13,720 nucleotides of DNA from Streptococcus parasanguinis (lineage in GTDB: Bacteria > Bacillota > Bacilli > Lactobacillales > Streptococcaceae), in contig JAGZZN010000052.1 of NCBI GenBank assembly GCA_018377375.1, positions 1 to 13,720 on the forward strand. Direction: 5' to 3'. Every line of letters starts with the position of its first letter. Within the stretch, counting starts at the first letter, position 1. Positions 8,117 through 13,720 of this stretch are shown here, in pieces. The position numbers and the translations under genes were made by a program. Below the pieces are notes generated by a model, which saw only the letters and a program-made list of their open reading frames with translations, was not told the DNA's origin and ran no database searches.

Positions 8117-9373
8117 ATGCACATTTTTGATGAGCTAAAAGAGCGTGGTTTGGTATTTCAAACGACGGATGAAGAAGCCTTGCGCAAAGCACTGGAAGAA
8201 GGTCAGGTTTCTTATTATACTGGTTATGATCCAACTGCTGACAGCCTTCACCTTGGTCACTTGGTTGCCATCTTGACGAGCCGTCGTCTTCAACTAGCAG
8301 GCCACAAACCTTATGCGCTCGTTGGCGGTGCGACTGGTCTCATTGGAGATCCGTCCTTCAAAGATGCTGAACGTAGTCTCCAAACAAAAGAAACTGTACA
8401 AGAATGGGTTCGCTCCATTCAAGGACAATTGTCTCGTTTCCTCGATTTTGAAAATGGGGACAATAAAGCCGAAATGGTCAACAACTACGATTGGTTCGGA
8501 AGCATTAGCTTTATTGACTTCCTTCGTGATGTCGGAAAATACTTTACAGTCAATGCTATGATGAGTAAAGAATCTGTTAAAAAACGGATTGAGACAGGGA
8601 TTTCTTACACAGAATTTGCCTACCAAATTATGCAAGGCTATGACTTCTACGTCCTCAACCAAGAACACAATGTCACCCTTCAAATCGGTGGGTCTGACCA
8701 ATGGGGAAACATGACAGCTGGTACTGAGTTGATGCGTCGTAAAGCAGATAAAACTGGTCATGTTATGACTGTTCCTTTGATCACAGATGCAACTGGTAAG
8801 AAATTCGGTAAATCAGAAGGCAATGCGGTCTGGCTCAATGCAGACAAAACATCTCCATACGAAATGTACCAATTCTGGATGAATGTGATGGATGCGGATG
8901 CTGTGCGCTTCTTGAAGATCTTCACTTTCTTGTCACTTGATGAAATTGAAGAGATCCGTAAACAGTTTGAAGCTGCTCCTCATGAACGCTTGGCTCAAAA
9001 GATCTTGGCGCGTGAAGTAGTCACCCTTGTCCACGGCGAAGAAGCCTACAAGGAAGCCCTCAACATCACCGAACAACTCTTTGCAGGAAACATCAAAAAC
9101 CTTTCTGTCAAAGAACTCAAACAAGGCCTTCGTGGTGTGCCAAACTACCAGGTCCAAGCAGAAGACAACCTCAACATTGTTGAACTCTTGGTCACAGCTG
9201 GTGTGGTAAATTCTAAACGCCAAGCCCGCGAAGATGTTCAAAACGGAGCTATCTACGTCAACGGCGAACGCATCCAAGACCTTGACTATGTCTTGAGCGA
9301 TAGCGATAAATTAGAAAATGAATTGACCGTTATCCGTCGCGGTAAGAAAAAATACTTTGTTTTGACTTATTAA
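8117..9373 (+). CDS. tyrS: Tyrosyl-tRNA synthetase
   Basis: Class I aminoacyl-tRNA synthetase that charges tRNA-Tyr with tyrosine in the cytoplasm. It is 418 residues, the usual bacterial length. The start is ATG at 8117 (MHIFDELKERGL), with AAAGGAG upstream. An in-frame ATG at 8087 would coincide with the predicted transcription start and is not used. The HIGH-type signature reads HLGH at 45-48 within YDPTADSLHLGH. The KMSKS-type loop is KFGKS at 229-233. GGSDQWGN, which helps bind the substrate, lies between them. The C-terminal S4-like RNA-binding domain (about 352-418) contains NSKRQAREDVQNGAIYVNG. It is transcribed alone, from its own promoter to a strong terminator. Confidence 0.98.
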   Translation: MHIFDELKERGLVFQTTDEEALRKALEEGQVSYYTGYDPTADSLHLGHLVAILTSRRLQLAGHKPYALVGGATGLIGDPSFKDAERSLQTKETVQEWVRSIQGQLSRFLDFENGDNKAEMVNNYDWFGSISFIDFLRDVGKYFTVNAMMSKESVKKRIETGISYTEFAYQIMQGYDFYVLNQEHNVTLQIGGSDQWGNMTAGTELMRRKADKTGHVMTVPLITDATGKKFGKSEGNAVWLNADKTSPYEMYQFWMNVMDADAVRFLKIFTFLSLDEIEEIRKQFEAAPHERLAQKILAREVVTLVHGEEAYKEALNITEQLFAGNIKNLSVKELKQGLRGVPNYQVQAEDNLNIVELLVTAGVVNSKRQAREDVQNGAIYVNGERIQDLDYVLSDSDKLENELTVIRRGKKKYFVLTY

Positions 9374-9379
9374 GAAAGT

Positions 9380-9414
9380 AAAACCACGAAGTTTGGTATG
9401 AACTTCGTGGTTTT
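9380..9414. terminator. Bidirectional intrinsic terminator between tyrS and the convergent operon
   Basis: A perfect 14-bp inverted repeat, AAAACCACGAAGTT (9380-9393) and its complement (9401-9414), around a 7-nt loop. It begins 7 nt after the tyrS stop and 22 nt beyond the stop of the minus-strand DUF3021 gene. The TTTT tails on both strands fit termination of both converging transcripts. Confidence 0.85.
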
Positions 9415-9435
9415 CTTATACACTTTTTTCTGGGA

Positions 9436-9849
9436 CTATTTCCCTTTTCTGCGATGCAACAAAGCTTGGTTGATTCGTTGAGTTTTTTTATGGAGTTGCC
9501 AAATCTGGTAAAGCCAGATCAGACCGTAAATGGCTAGAAAGATCAACCAAGGAATAGGACTCCGTAAGGCTGCCCCCCAGCCAAAAAATAAGTAGGTCAA
9601 TGCTAAGATGGTAGCTGTCACAACTAAATGCAAGGCCACACGCAAACTATAGGTCAAAAACTCTTCTTCCTCAAGAATGAACGTCAAGACCCCCATTGTC
9701 CCACTCATCAAAAAGATCGCTAGGATGTTGCGGACATTTACAGCGGGATAGACGATGTTGGGATAGACATGGGATAATAACACCAAACACAAATAAAAGA
9801 AGGATCCTGTCCTCATACCAGATACAAAATAAGCTATAACTCGTTTCAT
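9436..9849 (-). CDS. DUF3021-like four-helix membrane protein, probable inhibitor of the LytTR regulator
   Basis: Integral membrane protein of 137 residues with four hydrophobic segments (roughly 13-30, 40-60, 66-92 and 99-116) and a short basic C-terminus (HKKTQRINQALLHRRKGK). I chose the ATG at 9849, not the GTG at 9852, because the AGGAG site, which overlaps the regulator's TAG stop, is better spaced for it. The 9-nt gap implies translational coupling to the LytTR gene. In streptococcal LytTR regulatory systems (HdrRM, BrsRM) a small membrane protein encoded directly after the regulator holds it inactive. Gene order, size and topology match, so I infer the same role. I recognise the DUF3021 family by topology and context, not by a catalytic motif. 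It has no visible enzymatic residues, and what it senses is unknown. Confidence 0.75.
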   Translation of the reverse strand: MKRVIAYFVSGMRTGSFFYLCLVLLSHVYPNIVYPAVNVRNILAIFLMSGTMGVLTFILEEEEFLTYSLRVALHLVVTATILALTYLFFGWGAALRSPIPWLIFLAIYGLIWLYQIWQLHKKTQRINQALLHRRKGK

Positions 9850-9858
9850 CACTTTCTC

Positions 9859-10314
9859 CTATACCCCTAAATAATCCATCAAGGATTTGACATATTTCCG
9901 ACTGACACTTGATTTTACTCCACGTGTCAGTTTAGCCATCATATTGCCTGAAAAACTATCCGATAGCGATTCCAAATGGTCGATATTCATCACCGCGTGG
10001 CGGGATATCTGTAAAAAATTTCGACGATTAATCCGATGTTGAAAATTTGTCAAAGTATCTCTGACGGTAAACGTTTTGTCTGTCGTATAAATGGTTAGCT
10101 GATTCTTATCAATCTCGGCTAAAATAATGTCATCAATTTTCACCATGATCAAATGATCATCTGTTTTGATAGGAATCACTACTTGATTCACTGTCGAAAA
10201 CTGTTCGAGATAGTCCATCACCTCTCGTGCTTGATCAGATAATTGCTTGGCTTGAATGACCACACAGGGGTCGTTTTCTGGGATATCCTGTTTTTCCTCA
10301 AAACGAATCTTCAT
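9859..10314 (-). CDS. Stand-alone LytTR-family DNA-binding transcriptional regulator
   Basis: Protein of 151 residues with a LytTR DNA-binding domain at about 48-149. Diagnostic stretches are KIDDIILAEIDKNQLTIYT, then NFLQISRHAVMNIDHLES, and the end SVSRKYVKSLMDYLG. The N-terminal 45 residues are not a receiver domain, so there is no phosphorylation site and it is not a classical response regulator. The ATG at 10314 is preferred over the GTG at 10332 because GGAG precedes it and the longer form would begin directly at the permease stop. It lies 18 nt after the permease gene and 9 nt before the membrane partner. Its likely targets are the 9-N12-9 direct repeats at 12104-12133 that precede its own operon, giving autoregulation (inferred). 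HdrR and BrsR of S. mutans, which influence competence and bacteriocin genes, are the characterised relatives in design. I cannot claim orthology. Confidence 0.88.
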   Translation of the reverse strand: MKIRFEEKQDIPENDPCVVIQAKQLSDQAREVMDYLEQFSTVNQVVIPIKTDDHLIMVKIDDIILAEIDKNQLTIYTTDKTFTVRDTLTNFQHRINRRNFLQISRHAVMNIDHLESLSDSFSGNMMAKLTRGVKSSVSRKYVKSLMDYLGV

Positions 10315-10332
10315 TCCTACTCCAATTCTCAC

Positions 10333-11175
10333 TTACTTTCTTTTACTCGATCTTTTTGCTAAGGAAATCCAAATCCCCAAAGCTAGAAGAATACCACCTA
10401 ACACTATAAGGTATGTTTGTTCCTTTGTCAATAAGGCTTGCCATTTGAGCTGAACGCCCATTTTTTCTTGAAATTCTCGAAGAAGATCATCTCGCCCCTT
10501 AAAGGTTTCGCTCACTGCTTCTTTCATGAGTGCTTGTCGATAAAGTGCAGCAATATAAGTTGCTGGAGTACATTTCATTAGTAGTTGTGCAAAATCAGGT
10601 AGAACACCTAAAGGTACATAAGTCCCTACCAAAAAACCGGAAGCTGTACCCACTATGGTCGCAAACTTCCCAAGACTGTCTACGGATTGGAAAAAATAAA
10701 CAAAAATGGCATTCACTAAACTAGAAAGCAGGCTACTAAGCAGCATAATAAGGAGTACTTCAGGTAATAAAGACAGTGCTGGAACTTCTCTAAAATAGCC
10801 ACACATCAGCACATACATAAGGGCCTGCATGAAAAAAGAGATGATGATTGCGCTCGTTAGATACGAAAATGGTAACCGCCACTTTCCTTGATCCGATAAA
10901 TAAAGATCCTGATCTACTTGATGTTCACGATCCTTTACTAGCTGAGTCAGGGCAGCCAGACTTGTCGTAATCCCTGTCACAGCCAGCGTCCCACTCATTA
11001 ACCAATTATTTAACACAGGACCACTATTGGGGAGCTGAGCCCAAGCATCTGTTAGATTTTTTTGAAGAAAAATAATATAAAGAATAAAGGAAATCAAGGC
11101 TCCCAACAGAGAGAAGAAAACTCCTGAACGATTTCTGAAGTACAATAAAAAATTTCGCTTTAGTAAGGCTAGCAT
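10333..11175 (-). CDS. ABC-2 type exporter permease
   Basis: Membrane subunit of an ABC exporter, 280 residues. Hydrophobic segments lie at about 18-36, 58-76, 106-126, 138-162, 172-192 and 254-273, giving the six-helix ABC-2 layout. Helix 1 is preceded by the typical N-terminal MLALLKRNFLLYFRNRSGVFFSL. A loop rich in charged residues follows helix 2 (VKDREHQVDQDLYLSD). GTYVPLGVLPDFAQLLMKCTPATYI before the last extracellular segment is typical of drug- or peptide-export permeases. The ATG overlaps the ATPase stop (TAATG), and AAGGGAGG lies just upstream, so the two are translationally coupled at near equal amounts. The substrate is unknown; an antimicrobial peptide, bacteriocin or lipid-like compound is plausible from the LytTR context but is not shown by the sequence. 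Confidence 0.9.
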   Translation of the reverse strand: MLALLKRNFLLYFRNRSGVFFSLLGALISFILYIIFLQKNLTDAWAQLPNSGPVLNNWLMSGTLAVTGITTSLAALTQLVKDREHQVDQDLYLSDQGKWRLPFSYLTSAIIISFFMQALMYVLMCGYFREVPALSLLPEVLLIMLLSSLLSSLVNAIFVYFFQSVDSLGKFATIVGTASGFLVGTYVPLGVLPDFAQLLMKCTPATYIAALYRQALMKEAVSETFKGRDDLLREFQEKMGVQLKWQALLTKEQTYLIVLGGILLALGIWISLAKRSSKRK

Positions 11176-12041
11176 TAGCGAACCTCCCTTCCTGTTAGTG
11201 CAATAAAGGCATCATCCATGGTCCCTGGACGAAACTCAAAATGGGCTAATTTATCTCTAACTTGTACCAGGTAATCAATGGCTTCCCTTTCACTCTCGGG
11301 TCGAAGAACATACTCCAATTGACTTTGTTGCTCTACTGACATTCCCGAAGATTTGAGACTTTCTATCTGCTGCATCTCCTTGAAACGAATCTTCAAGATA
11401 TTTTTTGCATACTGGCTCTTAATATCTAGTGCCGATCCTTGAGCAATCACTTCCCCATGGTCTACAATATAAATTTGATCAGCTTCATCTGCTTCGTCAA
11501 GATAATGCGTGGTCAATACAACGGTCATTCCCTCTTCTCTCTGCAATTGATAGAGCAAATCCCAAATGGACTTCCGGGTTTGAATGTCTAAACCTGTCGT
11601 TGGCTCATCTAAGAACAAAAGGTCTGGACTGTGTAGTAGAGCACGCGCAATGTCAACCCGACGCTTTTGACCACCTGAAAGCGTCCCGTATTTCTGCTTT
11701 TGGAAAGCTGATAGGCCTAGCCGATCAATAAGATCAGACACACGATCAGGTTTTAAGCCTTTATACTGTTTCGCACGAATGGTCAGATTTTCCCTAACCG
11801 TTAGCATCTCATCTAAGACACTAGTCTGGAAGACCACACCAATTTTCGTACCTGGTTCATAGATGATTTCACCTTGCGTTGGTTGTTTCAAACCAATCAA
11901 CATGGAAATCGTTGTTGATTTCCCCGCCCCATTTGGTCCTAGAATCGCATTAAAGGTTCCCTTTTCAAACTGTAAATGAATATTGTTTACGGCTAAATGA
12001 TTTCCATATCGTTTACTGATGTTTTTAGCTTGTAATATCAT
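11175..12041 (-). CDS. ABC exporter ATP-binding protein
   Basis: Cytoplasmic ATPase subunit of 288 residues that powers the ABC-2 permease encoded next. Motifs in order: Walker A GPNGAGKS at 35-42, Q-loop Gln72, signature LSGGQ at 121-125, Walker B LLFLDEP at 141-147, D-loop GLD at 150-152 and H-loop His179. All are intact, so it should be active. Residues after about 215 form a C-terminal extension ending PGTMDDAFIALTGREVR, common in CcmA/drug-exporter type ATPases. The ATG at 12041 has AAAGGAG at a good distance. It is the first gene of a four-gene operon with the permease, a LytTR regulator and a DUF3021-like protein. Transcription probably depends on the LytTR-type promoter directly upstream. 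Confidence 0.93.
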   Translation of the reverse strand: MILQAKNISKRYGNHLAVNNIHLQFEKGTFNAILGPNGAGKSTTISMLIGLKQPTQGEIIYEPGTKIGVVFQTSVLDEMLTVRENLTIRAKQYKGLKPDRVSDLIDRLGLSAFQKQKYGTLSGGQKRRVDIARALLHSPDLLFLDEPTTGLDIQTRKSIWDLLYQLQREEGMTVVLTTHYLDEADEADQIYIVDHGEVIAQGSALDIKSQYAKNILKIRFKEMQQIESLKSSGMSVEQQSQLEYVLRPESEREAIDYLVQVRDKLAHFEFRPGTMDDAFIALTGREVR

Positions 12042-12065
12042 GTTCTCTCTCCTTTTGATAGAACC

Positions 12066-12074
12066 AGTCTAGCA
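12066..12074 (-). promoter_or_regulatory. Extended -10 element of the ABC/LytTR operon promoter
   Basis: On the minus strand TGC followed by TAGACT (12066-12071), an extended -10 element with four of six consensus bases. It lies 32 nt downstream of the second direct repeat. No good -35 hexamer is present at the right distance, as expected for an activator-dependent promoter. Transcription would start near 12059, leaving a leader of about 20 nt that holds the ribosome binding site. Confidence 0.5.
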
Positions 12075-12075
12075 A

Positions 12076-12100
12076 AAAAGCCGTTTAAAAAACGGCTTTT
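12076..12100 (-). terminator. Intrinsic terminator of the HxlR regulator gene, inside the next promoter
   Basis: AAAAGCCGTTT (12076-12086) pairs with AAACGGCTTTT (12090-12100), 11 bp with a 3-nt loop, followed on the minus strand by a run of T. It lies 66 nt after the HxlR-family stop codon. It also lies wholly between the LytTR direct repeats and the -10 element of the downstream operon, so readthrough from the HxlR gene into the ABC operon should be limited. Confidence 0.8.
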
Positions 12101-12103
12101 GGG

Positions 12104-12133
12104 GATAAGTGGTTAAAATGAAGAGATGAGTGG
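12104..12133 (-). promoter_or_regulatory. LytTR-type 9-N12-9 direct repeats (candidate operator)
   Basis: On the minus strand CCACTCATC (12125-12133) and CCACTTATC (12104-12112) match at 8 of 9 positions and are separated by exactly 12 bp, so the start-to-start distance is 21 bp, or two helical turns. This is the site layout used by LytTR-domain regulators such as AgrA and ComE. The distance to the -10 element (32 nt) is close to that of the pneumococcal comCDE promoter as I remember it. Binding by the operon's own LytTR protein is inferred. Confidence 0.65.
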
Positions 12134-12165
12134 CGAGATAGAAGAGATTAAAATGAGGGAAAAAT

Positions 12166-12483
12166 TCATTGCAACCATTCTTTTCCCCATTGATTCAAGT
12201 CCTTTAAAATCGGCATCAGTGATTTGCCTTTTTCTGTCAGCTCATATTCTGTATGGAGTGGCATCGTTTCAAAATCATATTTCTCAACCAATTGGTTCTC
12301 TATTAAAACGTCTAAGCCACGTGTCAAACTGATAGTTGTTATCCCTTCAACTTCTCTTCTCAATTGATTGAAACGAACTCTCTTATGCTTGTTTATAACC
12401 CATAATATATTCATCCTCCATTTCCCACCAACCACATCTAAGACTCGAGACATACTACAGTTCCAATTTTTATTTGTTAACAT
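12166..12483 (-). CDS. HxlR-family winged-helix transcriptional regulator
   Basis: Small DNA-binding protein of 105 residues covering the whole HxlR domain. Typical stretches are VLDVVGGKWRMNILW (14-28), FNQLRREVEGITTISLTRGLDVLIENQLVEKYDFE (recognition helix region) and the wing and end segment HTEYELTEKGKSLMPILKDLNQWGKEW. It has a single cysteine, Cys9, at the N-terminal position used for redox or electrophile sensing in relatives such as YodB and HypR. That use is not proven here. The ATG at 12483 has AAGGAG 6 nt upstream. It is divergent from a YciI-like gene with 87 nt between the start codons; such regulators commonly control the divergent neighbour and themselves. GC is about 36% by hand count, below the housekeeping genes nearby. 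Confidence 0.88.
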   Translation of the reverse strand: MLTNKNWNCSMSRVLDVVGGKWRMNILWVINKHKRVRFNQLRREVEGITTISLTRGLDVLIENQLVEKYDFETMPLHTEYELTEKGKSLMPILKDLNQWGKEWLQ

Positions 12484-12492
12484 TTTTTCTCC

Positions 12493-12539
12493 TTACAAAA
12501 ATGTGCCTACTATTCAGGTAGTTTGTAAAGTATTATAAT
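12493..12539. promoter_or_regulatory. Divergent promoter and operator region of the HxlR and YciI-like genes
   Basis: A perfect TATAAT (12534-12539) serves the YciI-like gene on the plus strand, with only a weak TATTCA at the -35 position (12511-12516). The palindrome ATTATAAT at 12532-12539 also offers a -10 on the minus strand. Two inverted repeats overlap the -35 zone: TTACAAA (12493-12499) with TTTGTAA (12522-12528), and ACTA (12509-12512) with TAGT (12519-12522). Either could be the HxlR operator; the assignment is inferred. Confidence 0.5.
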
Positions 12540-12570
12540 CTATTTATCATTTATTTTAAAGGAGTCACTT

Positions 12571-12888
12571 ATGTTTATTGTAAACCTTACCTATATCAAG
12601 CCCCTTGATGAAGTTGAAAAACACTTAGAAAAACACATAGATTTTTTAAATCAGTATTATACAAAAGGTCTTTTTATCGCATCTGGAAGAAAAAATCCAA
12701 GAACTGGCGGTATCATTCTCATGAGAGCAAAAAATAAAGATGCTGTCCAAGAAATCATTGCACACGATCCATTCTATCAAAATGAGATTGCTCAATATGA
12801 GATCATTGAATTTGAAGCAAGTAAGTATTGTCTAGAATTGAAAACCCTCCTCAGCGATCCATTGGACGAAAATGAGGAAATTAAATAA
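12571..12888 (+). CDS. YciI-like (YCII domain) protein
   Basis: Small cytoplasmic protein of 105 residues with a ferredoxin-like YCII fold. Family marks are the conserved His22 in EKHIDFLNQYYTKGLFIASG, the GGIILMRAKNKDAVQEIIAHDPF stretch with the Asp of HDPF, and a final strand IAQYEIIEFEASKY. The ATG at 12571 has AAAGGAG upstream. The family's chemistry is poorly known; the conserved His/Asp pair suggests a catalytic role, and no substrate can be read from the sequence. Its divergent partner is an HxlR regulator, a pairing that suggests response to a reactive or toxic small molecule (inferred). GC is about 33% by hand count, the lowest of the genes I counted in the window, which suggests acquisition with the HxlR gene. 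Confidence 0.85.
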   Translation: MFIVNLTYIKPLDEVEKHLEKHIDFLNQYYTKGLFIASGRKNPRTGGIILMRAKNKDAVQEIIAHDPFYQNEIAQYEIIEFEASKYCLELKTLLSDPLDENEEIK

Positions 12889-12980
12889 AGAGACTCAAGG
12901 TCCATTCAATACCGCGTAGAACCGTTAAAAAAGTGTGACTTAGTCCCATTACAGCATCGGTTGCTATCTAGAGGCTCTTT
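12887..12980 (+). other. Long-range inverted repeat in the gap between the YciI-like gene and rlmA
   Basis: AAAGAGACTC (12887-12896) faces GAGGCTCTTT (12971-12980), pairing at 9 of 10 positions and ending in a short T run, so it may act as a terminator with a very large apical part. Inside it, TAGAACCG (12917-12924) faces CGGTTGCTA (12958-12966) with one bulged base. It overlaps the YciI-like stop codon and the proposed rlmA -35 element. I recognise no known RNA or repeat family in it. Confidence 0.35.
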
Positions 12981-12989
12981 TGTTACACT
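12961..12989 (+). promoter_or_regulatory. Candidate rlmA promoter for a leaderless transcript
   Basis: TTGCTA (12961-12966), a 17-bp spacer, and TACACT (12984-12989), each matching four of six consensus bases. Transcription would start at or next to the rlmA ATG at 12996, which has no ribosome binding site. Confidence 0.35.
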
Positions 12990-12995
12990 ACTAAT

Positions 12996-13720
12996 ATGAA
13001 TACACCGATCAAACCAAAATTACAACGATTTCAAACAGCCACTGCCTTTGCCTGTCCCATCTGTCAATTGGACCTAGAACTTGTGGGGACCAGTTTTAAA
13101 TGTCCCAAGGGCCATTCTTTTGATTTGGCGAAATTTGGCTATGTCAACCTGGCTCCCCAGATCAAGCAATCAAAGGACTATGACAAAGAAAATTTTCAGA
13201 ATCGCCAGCTGATCTTAGAAGCAGGGTTTTATGAGCCGATTCTAACAGCGATCGGACAAAAAATTCCGACCAGTGATGCCAGAATTCTAGATATCGGTTG
13301 CGGAGAAGGTTATTACTCCCGAAAGCTACAAGAAGCCTATCCCAAGGCTACTTTCTATGCATTTGATCTTTCAAAGGAATCCGTACAACTAGCTGCCAAG
13401 AGTGATGCTAGCTGGAAGGTCAATTGGTTTGTAGGAGATTTGGCTCATTTACCCATTCAATCTAAGAGTATGGAGGTCATTTTGGACATCTTCTCCCCGG
13501 CTAATTACGCTGAATTTGAACGTGTCTTAAAGACAGAAGGGGTGATCATTAAGGTCGTCCCAACCTCTTCTCATCTAAAAGAAATTCGTCAGTTGGCCCA
13601 AGATCAATTGACCAAGCAATCTTACTCCAACCAGGAAATTTTGGAGCATTTTGAAGACCACTGCCAGATCCTCTCATCCGAAACGGTCAGCCTCACCAAG
13701 AGTTTAACTCCTGAAGAACG
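12996..13720 (+). CDS. rlmA: 23S rRNA (guanine-N1)-methyltransferase, C-terminus outside window
   Basis: S-adenosylmethionine-dependent enzyme that methylates N1 of a guanine in hairpin 35 of 23S rRNA; Gram-positive members (RlmA-II) act on G748, near the macrolide/ketolide site. The first 241 codons are present; the family is about 280 residues, so around 40 are beyond the window. An N-terminal zinc site is visible as Cys20, Cys23, Cys36 and His40 (CPIC...CPKGH). The cofactor-binding motif ILDIGCGEGYYS lies at 97-108, followed by FDLSKESVQLAAK and VGDLAHLPI. The ATG at 12996 is the only possible start before an in-frame stop at 12969. It lacks a ribosome binding site, unlike the other complete genes here. 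Loss of this modification in pneumococcus changes telithromycin response. Confidence 0.93.
   Translation, partial: MNTPIKPKLQRFQTATAFACPICQLDLELVGTSFKCPKGHSFDLAKFGYVNLAPQIKQSKDYDKENFQNRQLILEAGFYEPILTAIGQKIPTSDARILDIGCGEGYYSRKLQEAYPKATFYAFDLSKESVQLAAKSDASWKVNWFVGDLAHLPIQSKSMEVILDIFSPANYAEFERVLKTEGVIIKVVPTSSHLKEIRQLAQDQLTKQSYSNQEILEHFEDHCQILSSETVSLTKSLTPEE

Noticed and set aside
8294..8761. Minus-strand open frame of 155 codons inside tyrS
   Set aside because: Antisense shadow of a complete, conserved tyrS; no start signals.
12042..12165. Insertion sequence or integrase remnants around the accessory genes
   Set aside because: No transposase fragments, terminal inverted repeats, target duplications or tRNA attachment sites were seen; composition alone suggests transfer.

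Overview
This window comes from a Streptococcus, most likely an oral viridans species of the mitis/sanguinis type. The RpoB, RpoC, PBP1b and TyrS proteins are streptococcal throughout. The order rpoC < rpoB < pbp1b <> tyrS is one I know from streptococci. Start sites carry strong AAGGAG-type ribosome binding sites. I cannot name the species from sequence alone.

Housekeeping block, 1-9373. On the minus strand lie the 5' part of rpoC (cut by the window edge), complete rpoB, and pbp1b. tyrS is divergent on the plus strand. All three minus-strand genes use non-ATG starts (GTG, TTG, GTG). rpoB has its own consensus promoter just after the pbp1b stop and a leader of about 285 nt full of hairpins, including a terminator-like stem downstream of the promoter. 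A strong non-terminator hairpin lies between rpoB and rpoC. tyrS has a short leader without room for a T-box and ends at a 14-bp bidirectional terminator.

Accessory block, 9436-12888. A tightly packed minus-strand operon encodes an ABC ATPase, an ABC-2 permease, a stand-alone LytTR DNA-binding regulator and a small four-helix DUF3021-like membrane protein. The last two have the gene order and domain content of streptococcal LytTR regulatory systems (HdrRM/BrsRM type). Upstream of the operon are two near-identical 9-bp direct repeats separated by 12 bp, and 32 nt further on an extended -10 element. This is the geometry expected for a LytTR-activated promoter, so the exporter and its regulator pair are probably autoregulated as one unit. 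The terminator of the next gene upstream, an HxlR-family regulator, lies inside that promoter. The HxlR gene is divergent from a YciI-like gene, and both are low in GC (about 36% and 33% by hand count), which suggests acquisition.

Right edge, 12889-13720. A 107-nt gap with a long-range inverted repeat leads into rlmA, a 23S rRNA guanine-N1 methyltransferase gene cut by the window end. It has no visible ribosome binding site and may be leaderless.
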